Source of the DNA: Zizania palustris
Taxonomy: Eukaryota > Streptophyta > Magnoliopsida > Poales > Poaceae
NCBI GenBank assembly: GCA_019279435.1
Contig: JAAALK010000081.1
Location: forward strand, 59,883,318 to 59,947,317
Direction: 5' to 3'
Length of the DNA: 64,000 nt
The notes under the pieces were generated by a model. It had not been told where the DNA came from. It did not search any database and saw nothing but the letters and a program-made list of their open reading frames with translations. A program made the translations under genes and the position numbers. How positions within the stretch are numbered: position 1 is the first letter of the stretch; every line of letters starts with the position of its first letter. Positions 31,645 through 44,340 of this stretch are shown piece after piece.

Positions 31645-33664
31645 TGTTGGACCAAAACAGGTGACCAGATGGGGGTGAATGGGATCTTTTAAAATAATGT
31701 TCTGCTGGATAGGCTTCGAACAGACCCTTCGAAGTGTATGGTTTGGAGGTATCGAACACACTCCAAACACAGGGTTCAAATGCGGTAAAAGTTCGATGTT
31801 CAGAACACTTCGCTCGCACTCAAAAACCCAAAAACGCACTATACTCAACAAAGATAGTGCAGGCTCCGCACACAAGGTGCCTTCGAGCAGGCTTCGCACT
31901 ACTGTACTTCGCACAAGTTCATCTTCCTCAGAGAGCTCCAAATAGATACTCCGCACTAGTAACTGGTACAAGGATTCACACTTCGGAGAGCTGAACATAA
32001 AGTTGACTACATTGACGAACTCGGCTATGAGAAGAGAACGAGTCTAGATTGGACACTTCACAAGGTGCTTCAATAGTAAACACTGAGGACTAGCCTCCAA
32101 TTTACACAGAGCGAACACACACAAACATTACTCACAGAAATCACACGTACAGGAGACAAAAACACTCCGTTGGAAATGAAACAGAGAAAAACTCTAGATG
32201 GCACAGAACGAAGTGAAGGGCAGAAAACTTAATTCATGCAGTGCAAAAAAATACAAATTCAAGCAATAGGCAGAAAACAAAATGGAAATTTCATTGCTAG
32301 AACAGGGAACACAAAACTCACAAGTATAGAGAACACTTCATGGTGGCTGGCTAGAGCTACAGGGAAAACAGAAGGTTCTAAAATGGAGTGCACAGTGTTA
32401 CCCTAGCCCTTAGCCTGCCTCTCCTTTTATAGACACTACTTTGACTTGCGAATAGACTACAATACCCCTAGGGTTTACAGTGATTTTGTCTCTGCCATAG
32501 ACGGGGGTACAGATGGTAGTCTACTTTGTTGGAAGCTCCTTTTGTCAGCTTCGTAGAGAAGACATCGTGAGCTTTTGCAGAGCAGACACGATCAGCTTTT
32601 GCAAAGCGGAATCTTCTAGAGCTCCCTTCACACACGAGGTGTGCAGAGGCCTCAGTGACATGCTTCGAACCCAAAGGCCTTCGCTTCACCGAAGTCAGTC
32701 TTCGATACATTGACAGTTTTGAGCCAAAGTAGACAATGCCTTTGAGTCTTCGCACCATCACCTCTAGAGTTGACCACCATGGCTTCGCAGCTACTCCCAG
32801 CTCAAACTCCATCAGTCCGTGTACTGAAGCCATGCATGGCTTAAGTACTTCGTCAACCACACTCTGAAGCCCCACCTTCGAAGTATGTTCATAACCTTCC
32901 GAAGTTCCTCCTTCGTCCAAGGCCTCCGAATGAAACACTCCCACAAGCACTGCTTCGTAGGGTCTCCACCCAGAGCACACTCCCAAAGAGCCTTACCCGG
33001 ACCATGCCTTCGATGCACCTTGACTTTTGAGACCTTTGTTAGGTATTCTTCCAAGTGTCTCCGACCGGAGCACACTTGGGAGCCTTATCTCATTCTAGAG
33101 GATTTCGACCGCCAACCTTCGAAGTCACTCCTTCAGAGTCACCATTCGAAGTGCCTCGCCTCCGAGGACTTTACCTCAGGGTACCTTTACCTAGAGCGAC
33201 CCTTCGCACTTTCTGCCTTGGCATGGTGCACCTTGACCAGAGGACCGACCTTGACTCCACGCAGTCTCCATGACCGAGCTCCCCGCTCGCCTAGCATCAA
33301 GCCTCCCCCTTGACCCAGGTTCACCTGCTGCGAACCGTCCATCACCTCCGAAGTCACTTGCACACCACTGACAAGGAGACAATTGTTTCTAGTACCCCAG
33401 AGACCTCTCTAGGAAAACAACTTCCAGCACACACTCTAGTGTACCGCCCAAAGTACCGAACCCTTCGGTACAAACTTTTCATCATATTCTACTAGACCCC
33501 TCCAACAGACATACTCCGATGTAGCAACTCGAGCCAGCCAACACCGAACCCTTTGGTAAAAAATCTCCGAATCCCTTCGGAGGGACCCCTTCACCCACAA
33601 GGTAAAACTTGCCAATCACTTATCCTAGACTTGAAACCAAGGCACATTTCAACTTGGTTTATCA
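31645..33664 (-). repeat. 3' LTR of the Sirevirus
   Basis: The plus strand begins TGTTGGACC and ends GGTTTATCA; the inverse ends are TGATAAACC and GGTCCAACA. It has many CTTCGAA and CTTCGCAC words. Open frames inside it (for example 32885-33313) are not supported as genes. Confidence 0.85.
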
Positions 33665-34845
33665 ATCTCCCCCTTGATGAGTGCACTGACAACCAAATTC
33701 AAGTTCAAGAAAAGTTAAAATTTTTTAGCGCACAAGTGACCATAAAAACTCAGAAAAGAGCCAAATCATGTCACTTGATCAAATAATCTCTTCCCTTTTT
33801 GGCTCATGAAAATACATTTGGCAAAAACATCCCCTTCGACAAAGCATGAAAGCACATTACTTCCCCTGAGATAAGCAGCAAGTTCTCCCCCTTGGCATAA
33901 AAAACTCTCCCCCTTTTGAACTTCAGCACTTGTTCTCCCCCTTGGTAGGCAACAAGGCATTTCTCTACCCCTTTGGCAATGCAGGAATTAAAGAGCAATA
34001 AAAGATGCAAGATTTCGAAAATGATGAAAAGTGAGAAGACATATAATGCAATAATATGCCAAATCTTAATGTCAGGCTCAGAATCTCACTTAAGTTAACA
34101 TATTCTGAAATCAATTTTGGAGGCATGAATTTTTTCAGATTGTTGAAAGTAAAAGCATCACCACTTAGACTATTCATCTAGACAAGTGAAAATAGGAACT
34201 GCAAAAACTAATTAATTTCAACCGAGGAAAGCAATTCCAATTTTATGGAGCATTTAGCAAACTTGATAAGCAAATGATTCAGACTTTCTAATTCTTTTTA
34301 TATTGCCAGGGGTTATTTGCTTGTCCACCTTATATTTTTCAACCATGCCAAGCCTAGGTCAAGAAAGACCATCAGAAGCTTAAGGCAGTGATTTTGGCAA
34401 ACAATAAGTTATCCCAGTTCATACCAAAGTGCTATGGTAAGGAGTCTAGAATAAGATAGTGCGACAAAAAAATCCGCCCAGATCTTTTCATTTTTTTCAC
34501 AGAAATCATGGATATTGATCTTTGTTGAGTATCAATTGTTGGATGATTCCATGAAGAGCAATATTATTTTCAAGTTGCAACTTTGCATCCAAAGTAAAGG
34601 ATTCGAGCAGATAAAAGATAGGTAAAGCAATTCTACACAACACATGCTAGACACAAGACTAAACAGTAATGAAGTTTGGAATTTTGTAAATAAAAATCAT
34701 GCTCATAGTGAAAATAGATATATTAATCAGAGCTGAATGCATCATGAGAATGACAATTATGCAAAGGCATATAAGAGCAACTAAATGTATCAACAGTTAA
34801 TCATAACAAAGCCAATGCAAAATAATTAAAGCACGCTCCCCCTCA
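33665..34845 (-). other. Sirevirus 3' non-coding region with multiple polypurine tracts
   Basis: On the minus strand AAGGGGGAGA-type tracts occur at about 33666-33675, 33883-33895, 33905-33918, 33933-33945, a degenerate one at 33963-33974, and one at about 34836-34845 that overlaps the pol stop (TGAGGGGGAG). Multiple polypurine tracts are a reported Sirevirus hallmark. The remaining ~850 bases are AT-rich with no gene visible. Confidence 0.8.
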
Positions 34846-36390
34846 CAAAATGTCGTAAGGATTATAAACACCGAGTTCCCCGCGCAAATAAGCAAATCGA
34901 AATGCAACAAGGGGTTTGGTAAAAATGTCGTCAAGCTGGTTTTGTGTATCAACATATGGAAGCTCAATATCACCATTCTAATTGTGATCTCTAAGAAAAT
35001 GATATCTCATATCAATGTGTTTTGTTCTTGAGTGCTGAACCAGGTTGTTTGCAATGAAAATGGCACTAGTGTTATCACAAAATAGTGGAACACACTTATA
35101 ATCTAACCCGAAATCACACCAAGTGGAAACCATCCACAAAATCTATGAGGAACAGCTAGCTGCAGCAACATATTTGGCCTCAACCATAGATTATGCAACG
35201 CTAGACTATTTGCGAGAAGACCAGCAAACAAGAGAAGTACCCAAAAAATGACAAGTACCGAAGGTACATTTCATATCAATTATACATCTAGCAAAATCCT
35301 CATCTGAATAACCACGAAGACACAAAGAGGAAGATGCAAAATACCAAATGACAAGTTTGAGGGTATGCTTGCGATACCTGAGAATGCTCCTTACCGCTTG
35401 GCGGTGCGAAGCTCGTGATGAAGCCTAAAAACGAGAGCACAGACACACAACGAAGTGTATGTCCGGCCTAGTAGAAGTCAAGTAGATGAGGGAGCTGATC
35501 ATGCTTCAGAACTCCTTCTGATCTATGACTTCTCCATCCTCGTCAGAGTATAATGCTACCGAAGTAGCCATCGGAGTGGCAAGGGGCTTCGCATCGACCA
35601 TGTCAAACTTCTTGTGCAGGTCCTTGGTGTACTTCGTCTAGTGGATGAAGGTACCTTGTTTGCTTTTCTTGATTTGCAAACCAAGAAAAAATGTGAGTTC
35701 ACCCATCATGGACATCTTGAACTCCCTTCTTATAGTCTCTGCAAACTCGGCAACCAAAGCATGAGAAGAGACACCAAAGATGATATCATCTTCATAAATC
35801 TGAACTACGAGAAAATCTTTGCCATGCTTGAGAGTAAAAATGGTTTTATCTATAGATCACATAAAATACCCTCAATCAAGCAGAAAGAACTTAAGTCTAT
35901 CATACCAAGCCCGAAGGGCTAGCTTGAGTCCATAAAGAGCCTTATGAAGTTTAAAGACTTTATTGGGGTAGTTGGGGTTTTCAAATCTAGGGGGTTATTT
36001 TACATAAACATCTTTCTCTATGAAGCCATTTAGAAACGCACTTTTGACATCCATTTGATAAAGTTTGAAACCACAAGATGCCGCAAATGCAAGTAAAATT
36101 CTAATGGCCTCAAGATGAGCAATAGGTGCAAAAGTTTATGTAAAATCAATCCCTTCAAACTAAAAATAACCCCGAGACATGAGTCTAGCTTTGATTCTAA
36201 CTATAGACCCATCCTCCCCTTGTTTGTTTTTGAAAATCCATTTAGTTCCAATGAAATGAACATTAGGAGGGGGATCTACAAGTGTCCAGACTTGGTTTCT
36301 CTCACAATTTTCAAGTTCTCCATGCATGGCATTGATCCAACTAGAATCAGATAACACATGACTTACATCTAAGGGCTCGAAAGAAGCAAC
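34843..36390 (-). pseudogene. Copia reverse transcriptase and RNase H, broken
   Basis: Minus-strand motifs: SWINAMHGELENCERNQVW at about 36300-36345, IGTKWIFKNKQGEDGS at about 36205-36250, YQMDVKSAFLNG near 36040, catalytic EDDIIFG (normally VDDI) near 35790, and the RNase H tail HSRTKHIDMRYHFLRDH near 35000. Stops punctuate the frame. The terminal stop is TGA 34845-34843. Confidence 0.85.
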
Positions 36391-37995
36391 AAAAGCAGAA
36401 TAAATTTAATGAGCATGAGAACGAGTTACCCTTTGATCAAGATCACCAATGATCTGCTCAGGAGTGTGCATCATTTGGATATGATGAGGAGCCTCACGGT
36501 GGGATGCAGTCTCCCCCTCAACATCTGTCGGTGAGTGGACGAAGATGACCGATGTTGAGGTAGTAGCTTCGGGGCCTCTTGCTGAAGTGGTCGAAGCGGG
36601 GTTAGCTTCGGGGGTCGATGTCGACGATAGTAGGGGATCATCCTCGAAGTTCTCAAGATCTTCATCTTTAAAGATTGTCTGCTCCATATCGTGTTCACTT
36701 GCCTGTTCAAAAGAAGAGCTAACACAAGGGGTTGATTCATCAAAAGTAACATCACATGACTCGATGAAAGTGTTAGTTTCGAAATTGAATACATGATAGG
36801 AATGACCATGGGTATTGTAACCCAAAAAGATTCCGTCCAAAGAACGTGACTCAAACTTATCCAAATTTTCACATTTTAGGATAAAACATCGACAACCAAA
36901 TACTCGAAGATGAGTAACTTTGGGCTATCTCCCAAAACATAGATCATAAGTATACAAGTTCAAAATTGAGCGCAAGAAAACTCAGTTTGAGATGTAACAC
37001 GTGGTGTTCATGGCCTCAATCCAAAACCTTCTAGGAGTCCTATGCTCATCAAGTATCGTCCTAGCCATGTTAACCAGAGTGTGGTTCTACCTCTCATCAA
37101 CACCGTTCTGTTGAGGAACCCGCGGAGCAGAGAATTGATGTTCTATGCCATGCTCCATGCAAAAGTCAACAAAGAGACTATTCTTTAACTCACTGCCTTT
37201 ATCACTTCGAATGAACTTCAATGCACCAGGTAGTTCAGTTAACAATCTCAAAGCTAAGCTCCGAAAGTATGAAAACACTTCATCCTTGCTAGCTGAAAAG
37301 AAGACCCAAGAGTAGCGAGAGAAATCATCGATAATGACAAGGACGTCCCACATGCCACCTAAAGAACTAACCCAAGAAGGACCTACAGTGTACTTATGAA
37401 GAAGTTCTCTGAGTTGTTCTGTCATCACCATAGTGACTAGTGAGTGTGAAGTGGCAATCATTTTCCCATGTCGACAAGGAGTGCAAACTAAATTCTTCTC
37501 AAATTTGAGCTTGGGCAAAACTAGGATCAAACTTAGGGCACTCAAGCGAGCTAGCAACTCAAAGCTCATATGCCCTAGTCTCCTATGCCACTTCTAGAGC
37601 TCAGAAGTAGAATGTGCAACTAAGCAGAGAGAAGAAGAAGATGACTCAGAAAAATCAGCTCCAAAAACTCTCCCAACTCTAAAGATCTTACAAACCAAAA
37701 TGCCAACAGAATTGAGTACTTGTGAAGTATCGCACTGAAATTATACTTCAAAGCCCTCATCAAGCAACTGGGACACAAAGAGAAAATTTTATCCCAAATT
37801 TTCAACCAAAGAAACATCTTGGAGAGTGAAATTTGAGTTGATTCTTACCACACCTTTACCTTTCACTCTACTTCTTCGGTTGTTGACGAAGGTGATTTGC
37901 TCCTTTTGCTTGGTTGTGGTGAGGCTGGAGAACCATGTTGCGTTCCCGGTCATATGGCTCAAACAACCAGAGTCCATGATCCACGTGCCCTCCAA
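36391..37995 (-). pseudogene. Copia protease and integrase, broken
   Basis: The protease site WIMDSGCLSHMTG is near 37950-37985. The integrase zinc-binding part has GHMSFELL and CTPCRHGKM at about 37480-37570. The core shows VIIDDFSRYSWVFF (first Asp), IRSDKGSELKN (second Asp) and QQNGVDER (Glu) at about 37085-37350. An Asp/Glu-rich stretch after the integrase (36406-36864) contains GIFLGYNTHGHSYHVFN. Stops and frame changes are present. Confidence 0.83.
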
Positions 37996-38379
37996 GCCTC
38001 GGTCTGACGCCTACACAAAACGAGAAAACTTTGATCGCTCAATGCTGGTGTGAGTGAAAATATGACGAGGCATCTAGCACTGAGAGATACGAGCAGTAGG
38101 TAAAGTAAAATTAGACTATCTACGCACAGGTAAAGTAGAATGATGCAAAGTGTGAGTTCTACCTACATGATGCAATCTAGATACTTGACGAGGTTTCCCA
38201 ACCTGTCGAGGTACAAAGCCCCCTATACGTGGTCTAGCACCATATGAGACATGGTATAAACCACGAGGGACATAATTTCTCCGAGAAGTATGGGGAGCAT
38301 CAAAATCTAGACGTGAGTAAAAGTCAGGCTCATGCATACCTGGAGAAGCGTAATGCATGTCCTGAAAACTCAACGCCTA

Positions 38380-40431
38380 AGAGCGTCGCTCATCCTTGAT
38401 GTGGCGAAAGCAAAACCCAACCAAATGACTCAATCGCTGACAATATGAGCAATGAAAGACTCTCTTAGGGGTACTCACATGGGTCATAGGAGCAATCCTC
38501 ATAGGCTCGTTGGGTTTGTGCTGAGGGTTTTTCATGGGTGGGAGGAGGTGGAATTTTCTTGAGAGCCTAGGTAGGTTTCTTGGCTGTCCGTGGAGTGTCT
38601 AACTGGGCTCTCTCTTTCTCTAAGGTAGTGGGTGAGGTAAAAATAGTCTTGTTCTCACTATCTGGATGAATTCTCACAAAACCCAATCCTAGAGCTAACC
38701 CTGCCCTGTCAGCACACATCTTGGTCTATGCCAAGAGCAAATTCATCCTACCCTTTCCCTCAGTGCATTTGTTCACCACGGAAAGAAGGTATTCATTTTC
38801 AGTCATGAGCTTTTCAACTTTCTCTCTAGCAACACTGAGTTGGTCCTTAAGGGTGATCTAGGTGGGACAAGCAGGTTGCACATCCTTAGAACACTCAGCA
38901 CTCTCCAATCTAGACTCTAACTCCTTAACATGCTTGTATCTCAAAATAATGCTATCAATCAATAAAGGACATTTTGAACAAGCATCAGAAGAAATAGGTC
39001 TAGACTCAACCACCAAAAGTTGCTTCTTTGCAGTCTCAAGCTCATCAACAGTTTGAGCATGCACAGAACGCAACTGAGCAAGCTCACCCATGACAATAGT
39101 GCAAGATTCACATTCAACATCATCAATTTTAGACTTAATCAAGGCATAATCAGTAGAAACATATTCTAGCCTAAGTCTATGGACTTTTCTATCTCTAGCG
39201 GCCTGAACAAGAAATCTATCCTGACCAAGAATTACCTAATTTGTTTCATTAACTTTAATGGAAAGTTGGTCGTAGGATAGTGGTACCTCAGATGAGTCTA
39301 GCTCATCACTGCTGTGACCGCTGTTGGCCATGAAGAACAGGGCAGTGAAATCTCTTGACTTCTTCTCCTCCTTCCTTGGAGACTCTTCCTCTTCATTAGT
39401 GCTTGACTCCTTAGTTGAGGAAGTGTTGATGTCGCTGAGTGCCACGACAAAAGCTCTAGCAGCGGCCTTGGCTACCCTCTTAGCCACCTTGCCGCGCTTA
39501 CCCTTCGCATAAGGTTTTCTCTCCTTATGGTGTCTAGGGCACTCACTCTCTTCTCTCCTCTAAAGCCTAGGACAATTGACCTTGATGTGAGAAGTGTCAC
39601 CACACTCAAAACACCCACTAAATCCACTTCTCCTCTGATACTGTCTCTCATTGTGAAAAAGGGTGAACCTCCTGGCAATGAGAGCAAGCTCTTCATCATC
39701 CAAAGTATCCACCTTCTCTTTAGTGACAGAGACCAGGGAGGAAAAACAAAACCACCTGCAAGAACACAAGTGCCAGATGAGCTTGGTTCTATTGTGGTGC
39801 CACAGCTAGAGCCAGAAACTAGTGCCAAGGGCTGAGGCAAAGACTTTATGTGCACTACAAGAGATGCCTTGGCAATCTCTGTGTACTCCAGCATGCTGAA
39901 GAATTCATCACAAGTCAATGAATCATATCCTTTGGAATCCTCAATGCTAGATATCTTCACTTCCCATATGCTACGATTGAGAGCGTAGAGTAGCTTGATA
40001 GCCCTATCATGATCATTGTAAGCAAGTGTCCTAGTGGATCGGAAGTTACTCACTATCGCATAAAAACGTGAAAAATGGCATCTATAGATTCTCCAGGGCC
40101 TTGCACAAACATTTGATACTATTGATTGTACATGCTCTAGCGCCTAGCCTTGATCTATGTGGAGCCCTCATGAAAGACAGTGAGTGTAGTCCAAATCTCC
40201 CTAGCTGTCGTCAGGAGCTAAACCCTGTCAAACTCACTTTTGCTCAAGCCAATGAACAATATATTTCTAGCCTTGGAGTTAGAATTATACTGGTCTTTTT
40301 CTGCCTGAGTAGTGCGGGTTTCGGGGATGGAGTATCGTAAGTCCATAATCTCCCATATTGCATTTACTTATCATCTTCCAATATGAAAAATCAGTTCCAT
40401 CGAACAGAAGTATTTTACTAACTATGTCCAT
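38380..40431 (-). pseudogene. Copia (Sirevirus) gag, broken
   Basis: The start is taken at ATG 40431, about 50 bases inside the primer site. Features in order: a capsid-like segment (FDGTDFSYWK near 40400, then YDSLTCDEFFSMLEY near 39900), a zinc knuckle CFECGDTSHIKVNC near 39585-39625, an acidic Ser/Glu region near 39330-39440, and a long Glu/Leu/Lys-rich coiled coil (38858-39142). At least six stops interrupt it. Confidence 0.8.
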
Positions 40432-40482
40432 GTCGCCAAAAGATCACAAAACTGGTTAAGGTCAACTGGCGTTCTTAACCAA

Positions 40483-40494
40483 GCTCTGATACCA
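40483..40494 (-). other. Primer binding site of the Sirevirus
   Basis: On the minus strand TGGTATCAGAGC follows the 5' LTR end after two bases. This is the standard site complementary to initiator tRNA-Met. Confidence 0.92.
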
Positions 40495-40496
40495 AT

Positions 40497-42501
40497 TGTT
40501 GGACCGAAATAGGCAAACAGAGGCAGGGTGAATGGGAGCTTTTAAAATTCTATTCTACTGGATAGGCTTCGAACACACCCTTCGAAGTTTCTAGTTCAGA
40601 GTTATCGAACACACTCTGAACACAGGTTTTTAATATGGTAAAAGTTCAAAGTTCAGAACACTTCGACCGCACTCAAAAATGCAAAAACACACTGTAATCA
40701 GCAAAGATAGTGTAGGCTTTGCACACAAGGTTCTTTCGAGCAGGCTTCGCACAAGTTCATCTCCCTCATAGAGCTCCAAATAGATACTCTGCACTAGTAA
40801 CTAGTACTAGGCTTCGCACTTCGGAGAGCTAAATAGAAATTTGACTGCATTGAGGACTTTGGCTATGAGAAGAGAACAAGCCTCAAATGGACACTTCGCA
40901 AGGTGCTTCTCTAGTAAACACTGAATAGCCTCCGATTTACATAGAGCGAACACACACAAACGTCACTCACAAAAATCACACGTACAGGAGACAAACACAC
41001 TCCATTGGAAATGAAACAGAGTAAAAACTCTGGTTGTCACAGAATGAAGTGAATGGAAAAAAAATAACTCATGCAGTGCAAACCAAAAATACAAGTTCAA
41101 GCAATAGGCAGAAAATAGAATGAAAATTTCATTGCTAGAATAGGGAACACAAAACTCACAAGTACAGAGAACACTTCATGGTGGTTGGCCAGAGCTATAG
41201 GGTAAATAGAAGGTTTTTAAATGGAGTGCAGAGTGTTACCCTAGCCCCTAGCCTGCCTCTCCTTTTATAGGCTCTACTCTGACTTGCGAATACACTATAA
41301 TACCCCTAGGGTTTACAGTGATTTTGTCTCTGCCAGACATGAGGGAAGAGATGGTAGTCTAATTTATTGGAAGCTCCTTTTGTCAGCTTCGCAGAGGAGA
41401 CAACATCAACTTTTGTAGAGATTACACGATTAGCTTTTGCAAAGAAGAATCTTCTGGAGCCCCGTTCGCACACAAGGTGTGCAGAGGCTTTGGTGACATG
41501 CTTCGAACCCGAAGGCCTTCGCTTCACCGAAGTCAGTCATCGATATATTGACGGTTTTAAGCCAAAGCAGTCAAAGCCTTTGAGTCTTCACACCATCACC
41601 TCCGGAGTTGACGACCATAGCTTCACAGCTACTCCTAGCTCGAACTTCGTCAGTCCGTGTACCAAAGCCATGCATTGCTGAAGTACTTCATCAACCACAC
41701 TCTGAAGCCCCACCTTCGAAGTGCGTTCACCACCTTCTGAAGTCCCTCTTTCGTACAAGGCCTCCGCACGAAGCACTCCCTTAAGCACTACTTCATAGTG
41801 TATCCTCCAAAGCACACTCGCGAAGAGCCTTACCCAGACCATGCCTTTGATGCACCTTGACTTCTGAGACCTTCGTTAAGTGTTCTTCCAAGTGTCTCCG
41901 ACTGGAGCACACTTCAGAGCCTTACCTCATTCCTGAGGACTTCGACCGCCAACCTTCGAAGTCACTCCTTCGGAGTCACCCTTCGAAGTGTCTCGCCTCC
42001 GAGGACTTTGCCTCTAGGTACCTTCAACCAGAGCCATACTCCACACTTTCTGCCTTTGCCTGGCACACCTTGAACTGAGGACCGACCATGACTCCACGCA
42101 GCCTCCATGACCGAGCTCACCGCTCACCTGGCATCAAGCCTCCCCCTTGACCTAGGTTCACCTATTCCGAACCTTCTGTCGCCTCCGAAGTCACCTACAC
42201 ACCACCGATAAGCAAACAAGCATTTCTAGTACCTCAGATACCTCTCTAGGTAAACAACCTCCAGCACACACTCTCGTGTACCGCCCAAAGTACTGAGCCC
42301 TTCAGTACAAACTTTTCATCATATTCTGCCAGACCCCTCCAACAGACATACTCCGCTACAGTAGTTGCAGCCAGCCAATAGCGAACCCTTCGGTAAGACA
42401 CCTCCGAACCCCTTCAGAGGGACCCCTTCGCCCGAAAGGTAAAACTTGTCAATCACTCATCACAGACTTGAAACCAAGGCACATTTCAACTTGGTTTCTC
42501 A
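40497..42501 (-). repeat. 5' LTR of the Sirevirus
   Basis: The plus strand begins TGTTGGACC and ends GGTTTCTCA. It aligns throughout with 31645-33664 but with many substitutions and small indels. Confidence 0.85.
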
Positions 42502-43038
42502 ACATCCACAGTTATTGCACCACTTAGCTTTGATATCTTTTGGTTTCTTTAGAGCCCCATCATCATAGACATCTTCAACCTCGTAGATTTCTGTTTGTAG
42601 CTTTTTCTTCTCCCTTTTTCCTCTCCTCTTCTTATTTGCAGAGGATGTAGTGGCAGCGGGCTCAACAACCATTGGCTCAAAGGACTCAATAGCTAGCACA
42701 ATAGTTGTTCTTTCCTCATCATAGAATAATCGATGCTTCCTTCTCGCTTTGGACGATCCTACGACGATAGACAATGTGAACTTCCTGAACGCAATCCTCA
42801 GTTAGAAGCTGATCGGACTTGTTACTAACGCAATAATTACCTCTGATTGAGCTTCAGGAATGTAATCCTCATCGTCGTCTTCTCTCATTCGCTTCTTCCT
42901 ATGGTCGACTGGATGTGGATCATCCGGAGAGTGGTACGAACATTCGCTATCATACGATCCTTCAGACGAACCCTCTTCATTTGATTTTGTAGGAGACTCA
43001 TAGATGAGCTCCTCGATGGGAGATCCTTCTTCCGCCAT
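42502..43038 (-). pseudogene. TNPA/PTTA-type protein of element D, N-terminal part
   Basis: Minus-strand frames from a Met at 43038 (MAEEGSPIEELIYESP) give an acidic Ser/Glu stretch, a basic HRKKRMRE segment, then (42499-42774) KKRRGKREKKK and a Cys-rich KAKWCNNC end. An acidic/basic low-complexity N-terminus is usual for PTTA-type CACTA proteins. The frame stops at the Sirevirus right LTR and the rest resumes beyond the left LTR at 31644. Exon joints are not resolved. The assignment rests mainly on position. Confidence 0.5.
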
Positions 43039-43349
43039 AGATAAACTATTCATGAACAAATGAACCATTTGACTCGTAAATAAGTCAGGCAAGGAATTGA
43101 ATAAAGATCTAATGTATCTTGACTAATCGTTGCCTAGATGCTAGTTGAACCTCGCCCTAGTCGATCTATAGAACCCGAATAGAGCCAGGCAAGGAAGATG
43201 GAACCCTAGATTAGTGGCTTAGCTCAAGTTAGTTTATGAATAAACCAAAACTATCTAGAAAGAGTTTTAGTTTGGCTTTGAACTGCAGTAATGCAGTGAG
43301 GACCTGAGCATACAAAGTGATGGTTGATTAAGTGTCGAACTCTATACTC
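43039..43349. other. Spacer upstream of D TNPA-like gene
   Basis: I see no gene or clear element end here. It may hold the 5' region of the D gene. Confidence 0.3.
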
Positions 43350-43424
43350 CTGCCACTGCTATTTCTCTTAGTAGTGGCGGGCGGTGACATCACCTGCCCA
43401 CCACTGTTAAGCCACCTCAATGGA
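43350..43424. repeat. Subterminal-type repeat cluster, left
   Basis: GCCACTGCTATTTCTCTTAG, then an AGTGGCGGGCGGTGACATCA-type unit and GCCCACCACTG. The same units recur in both orientations at 45180-45420, which suggests the two clusters bound one CACTA-like element. Exact termini and a target duplication were not found. Confidence 0.5.
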
Positions 43425-43499
43425 TTAAACTTTCTTAGTTGAATCCAAAACTTAGAGGCACTACTTTGGCATATTAACAACTCGGCTAGATGGTGAATT

Positions 43500-43600
43500 G
43501 AGCAATAGCTCAGTGGGATGGCTGCCCATTGAGGCGTTGAGGTGCCTCCCACACGGTTTCGATCCTAGGCATCGTACACTTTCTTTCAAAAAATGGTTGG
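43500..43600 (+). mobile_element. SINE-like, tRNA-derived sequence
   Basis: TAGCTCAGTGGG (43506-43517) fits the RNA polymerase III A box, and GGTTTCGATCC (43555-43565) fits the B box with one extra T. The spacing is near that of tRNA-derived SINEs. There is no foldable complete tRNA. The end and any target duplication are uncertain. Confidence 0.5.
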
Positions 43601-44340
43601 GCGCCTCCCCCTCCACCATAAAGAAAACTAGGCTAGTTGTCCATTGGTGACTAACAAAACAGTAATATGCCAATCATGTGCGTTTGTGCACAGTAAAAAA
43701 ATCAAAATACATGTGGTAAAAAGTAGAAACAAAATGTTTTTTCACCTCATTGCTTAGGTGGATATGACATGATGAGGACATCAGTACATCTACACCAGTA
43801 GCACCTTCTTCGGCGCCATCTCCTTCTGGGACAATCACGAGGGCCCGTGCAAGAGAGCTGAACTTCGTCATACTACTAAAGAATGAAGGCCCAGAAGAAT
43901 AGACACGGGCCTGCCTAGAGTCGGCTTCCCTAGGGGCGCCCCCCTCCTTGGTCGTCCACATCAGGGGTTGCACCCACCTCTCCCCCTCTATTTAAATAGA
44001 GTCTTGTCATTCCTATAGACTCAAGTTTTGATTTACAATTAGCTTTTGTTACTTTCGACACGCGCCAAACAGCGCTGTCCTCTTGTGTTTCAGAACTCCA
44101 TCTTGAGTGATATTCATAATGCTCGCATCTTTTTCTTGTTCGTTCTTCGGTTGTGAAAAGGAAACGATCTTCGTGATCAGGCTGATCTTGCATCAACAAG
44201 GTCGGTAACCACAGGGAGTTGGTTCAGCAATTGCATTGGCGCTTCGGGTTCGCTCGTCGTAGTCGGATCGTGAGGGTCTTCTTCCACGAAATCGAAGTTA
44301 TCTCCACTCACCGAAAGATCGGGCACTTCAGCTCTATCAT
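43601..44340. other. Unassigned sequence left of the AP2 exon
   Basis: Minus-strand frames at 43674-43973, 43930-44199 and 44177-44362 overlap but match no family I recognise. They could be captured or decayed coding sequence. No terminal repeats are seen. Confidence 0.3.

Larger units (their letters stand above)
31645..42501 (-). mobile_element. Copia Sirevirus-type LTR retrotransposon, decayed
   Basis: Two LTRs of about 2.0 kb enclose a minus-strand gag, protease, integrase, RT and RNase H. The order integrase before RT marks Copia. Sirevirus features are repeated polypurine tracts before the 3' LTR and a pol stop directly overlapping one. The LTRs differ at many sites (roughly 85-88% alike by eye), so the insertion is old. 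Flanks are atatt and acatc, which could be a decayed 5-bp target duplication. The element separates two halves of the TNPA-like gene of D. Confidence 0.88.

Noticed and set aside
43459..43470. CACTACTTTGGC as a CACTA terminus
   Set aside because: No inverse partner or 3-bp duplication was found at a sensible distance.
43506..43577. A true tRNA gene at the A/B boxes
   Set aside because: No cloverleaf can be drawn and the B box has an extra base, so a SINE-like relic is more likely.
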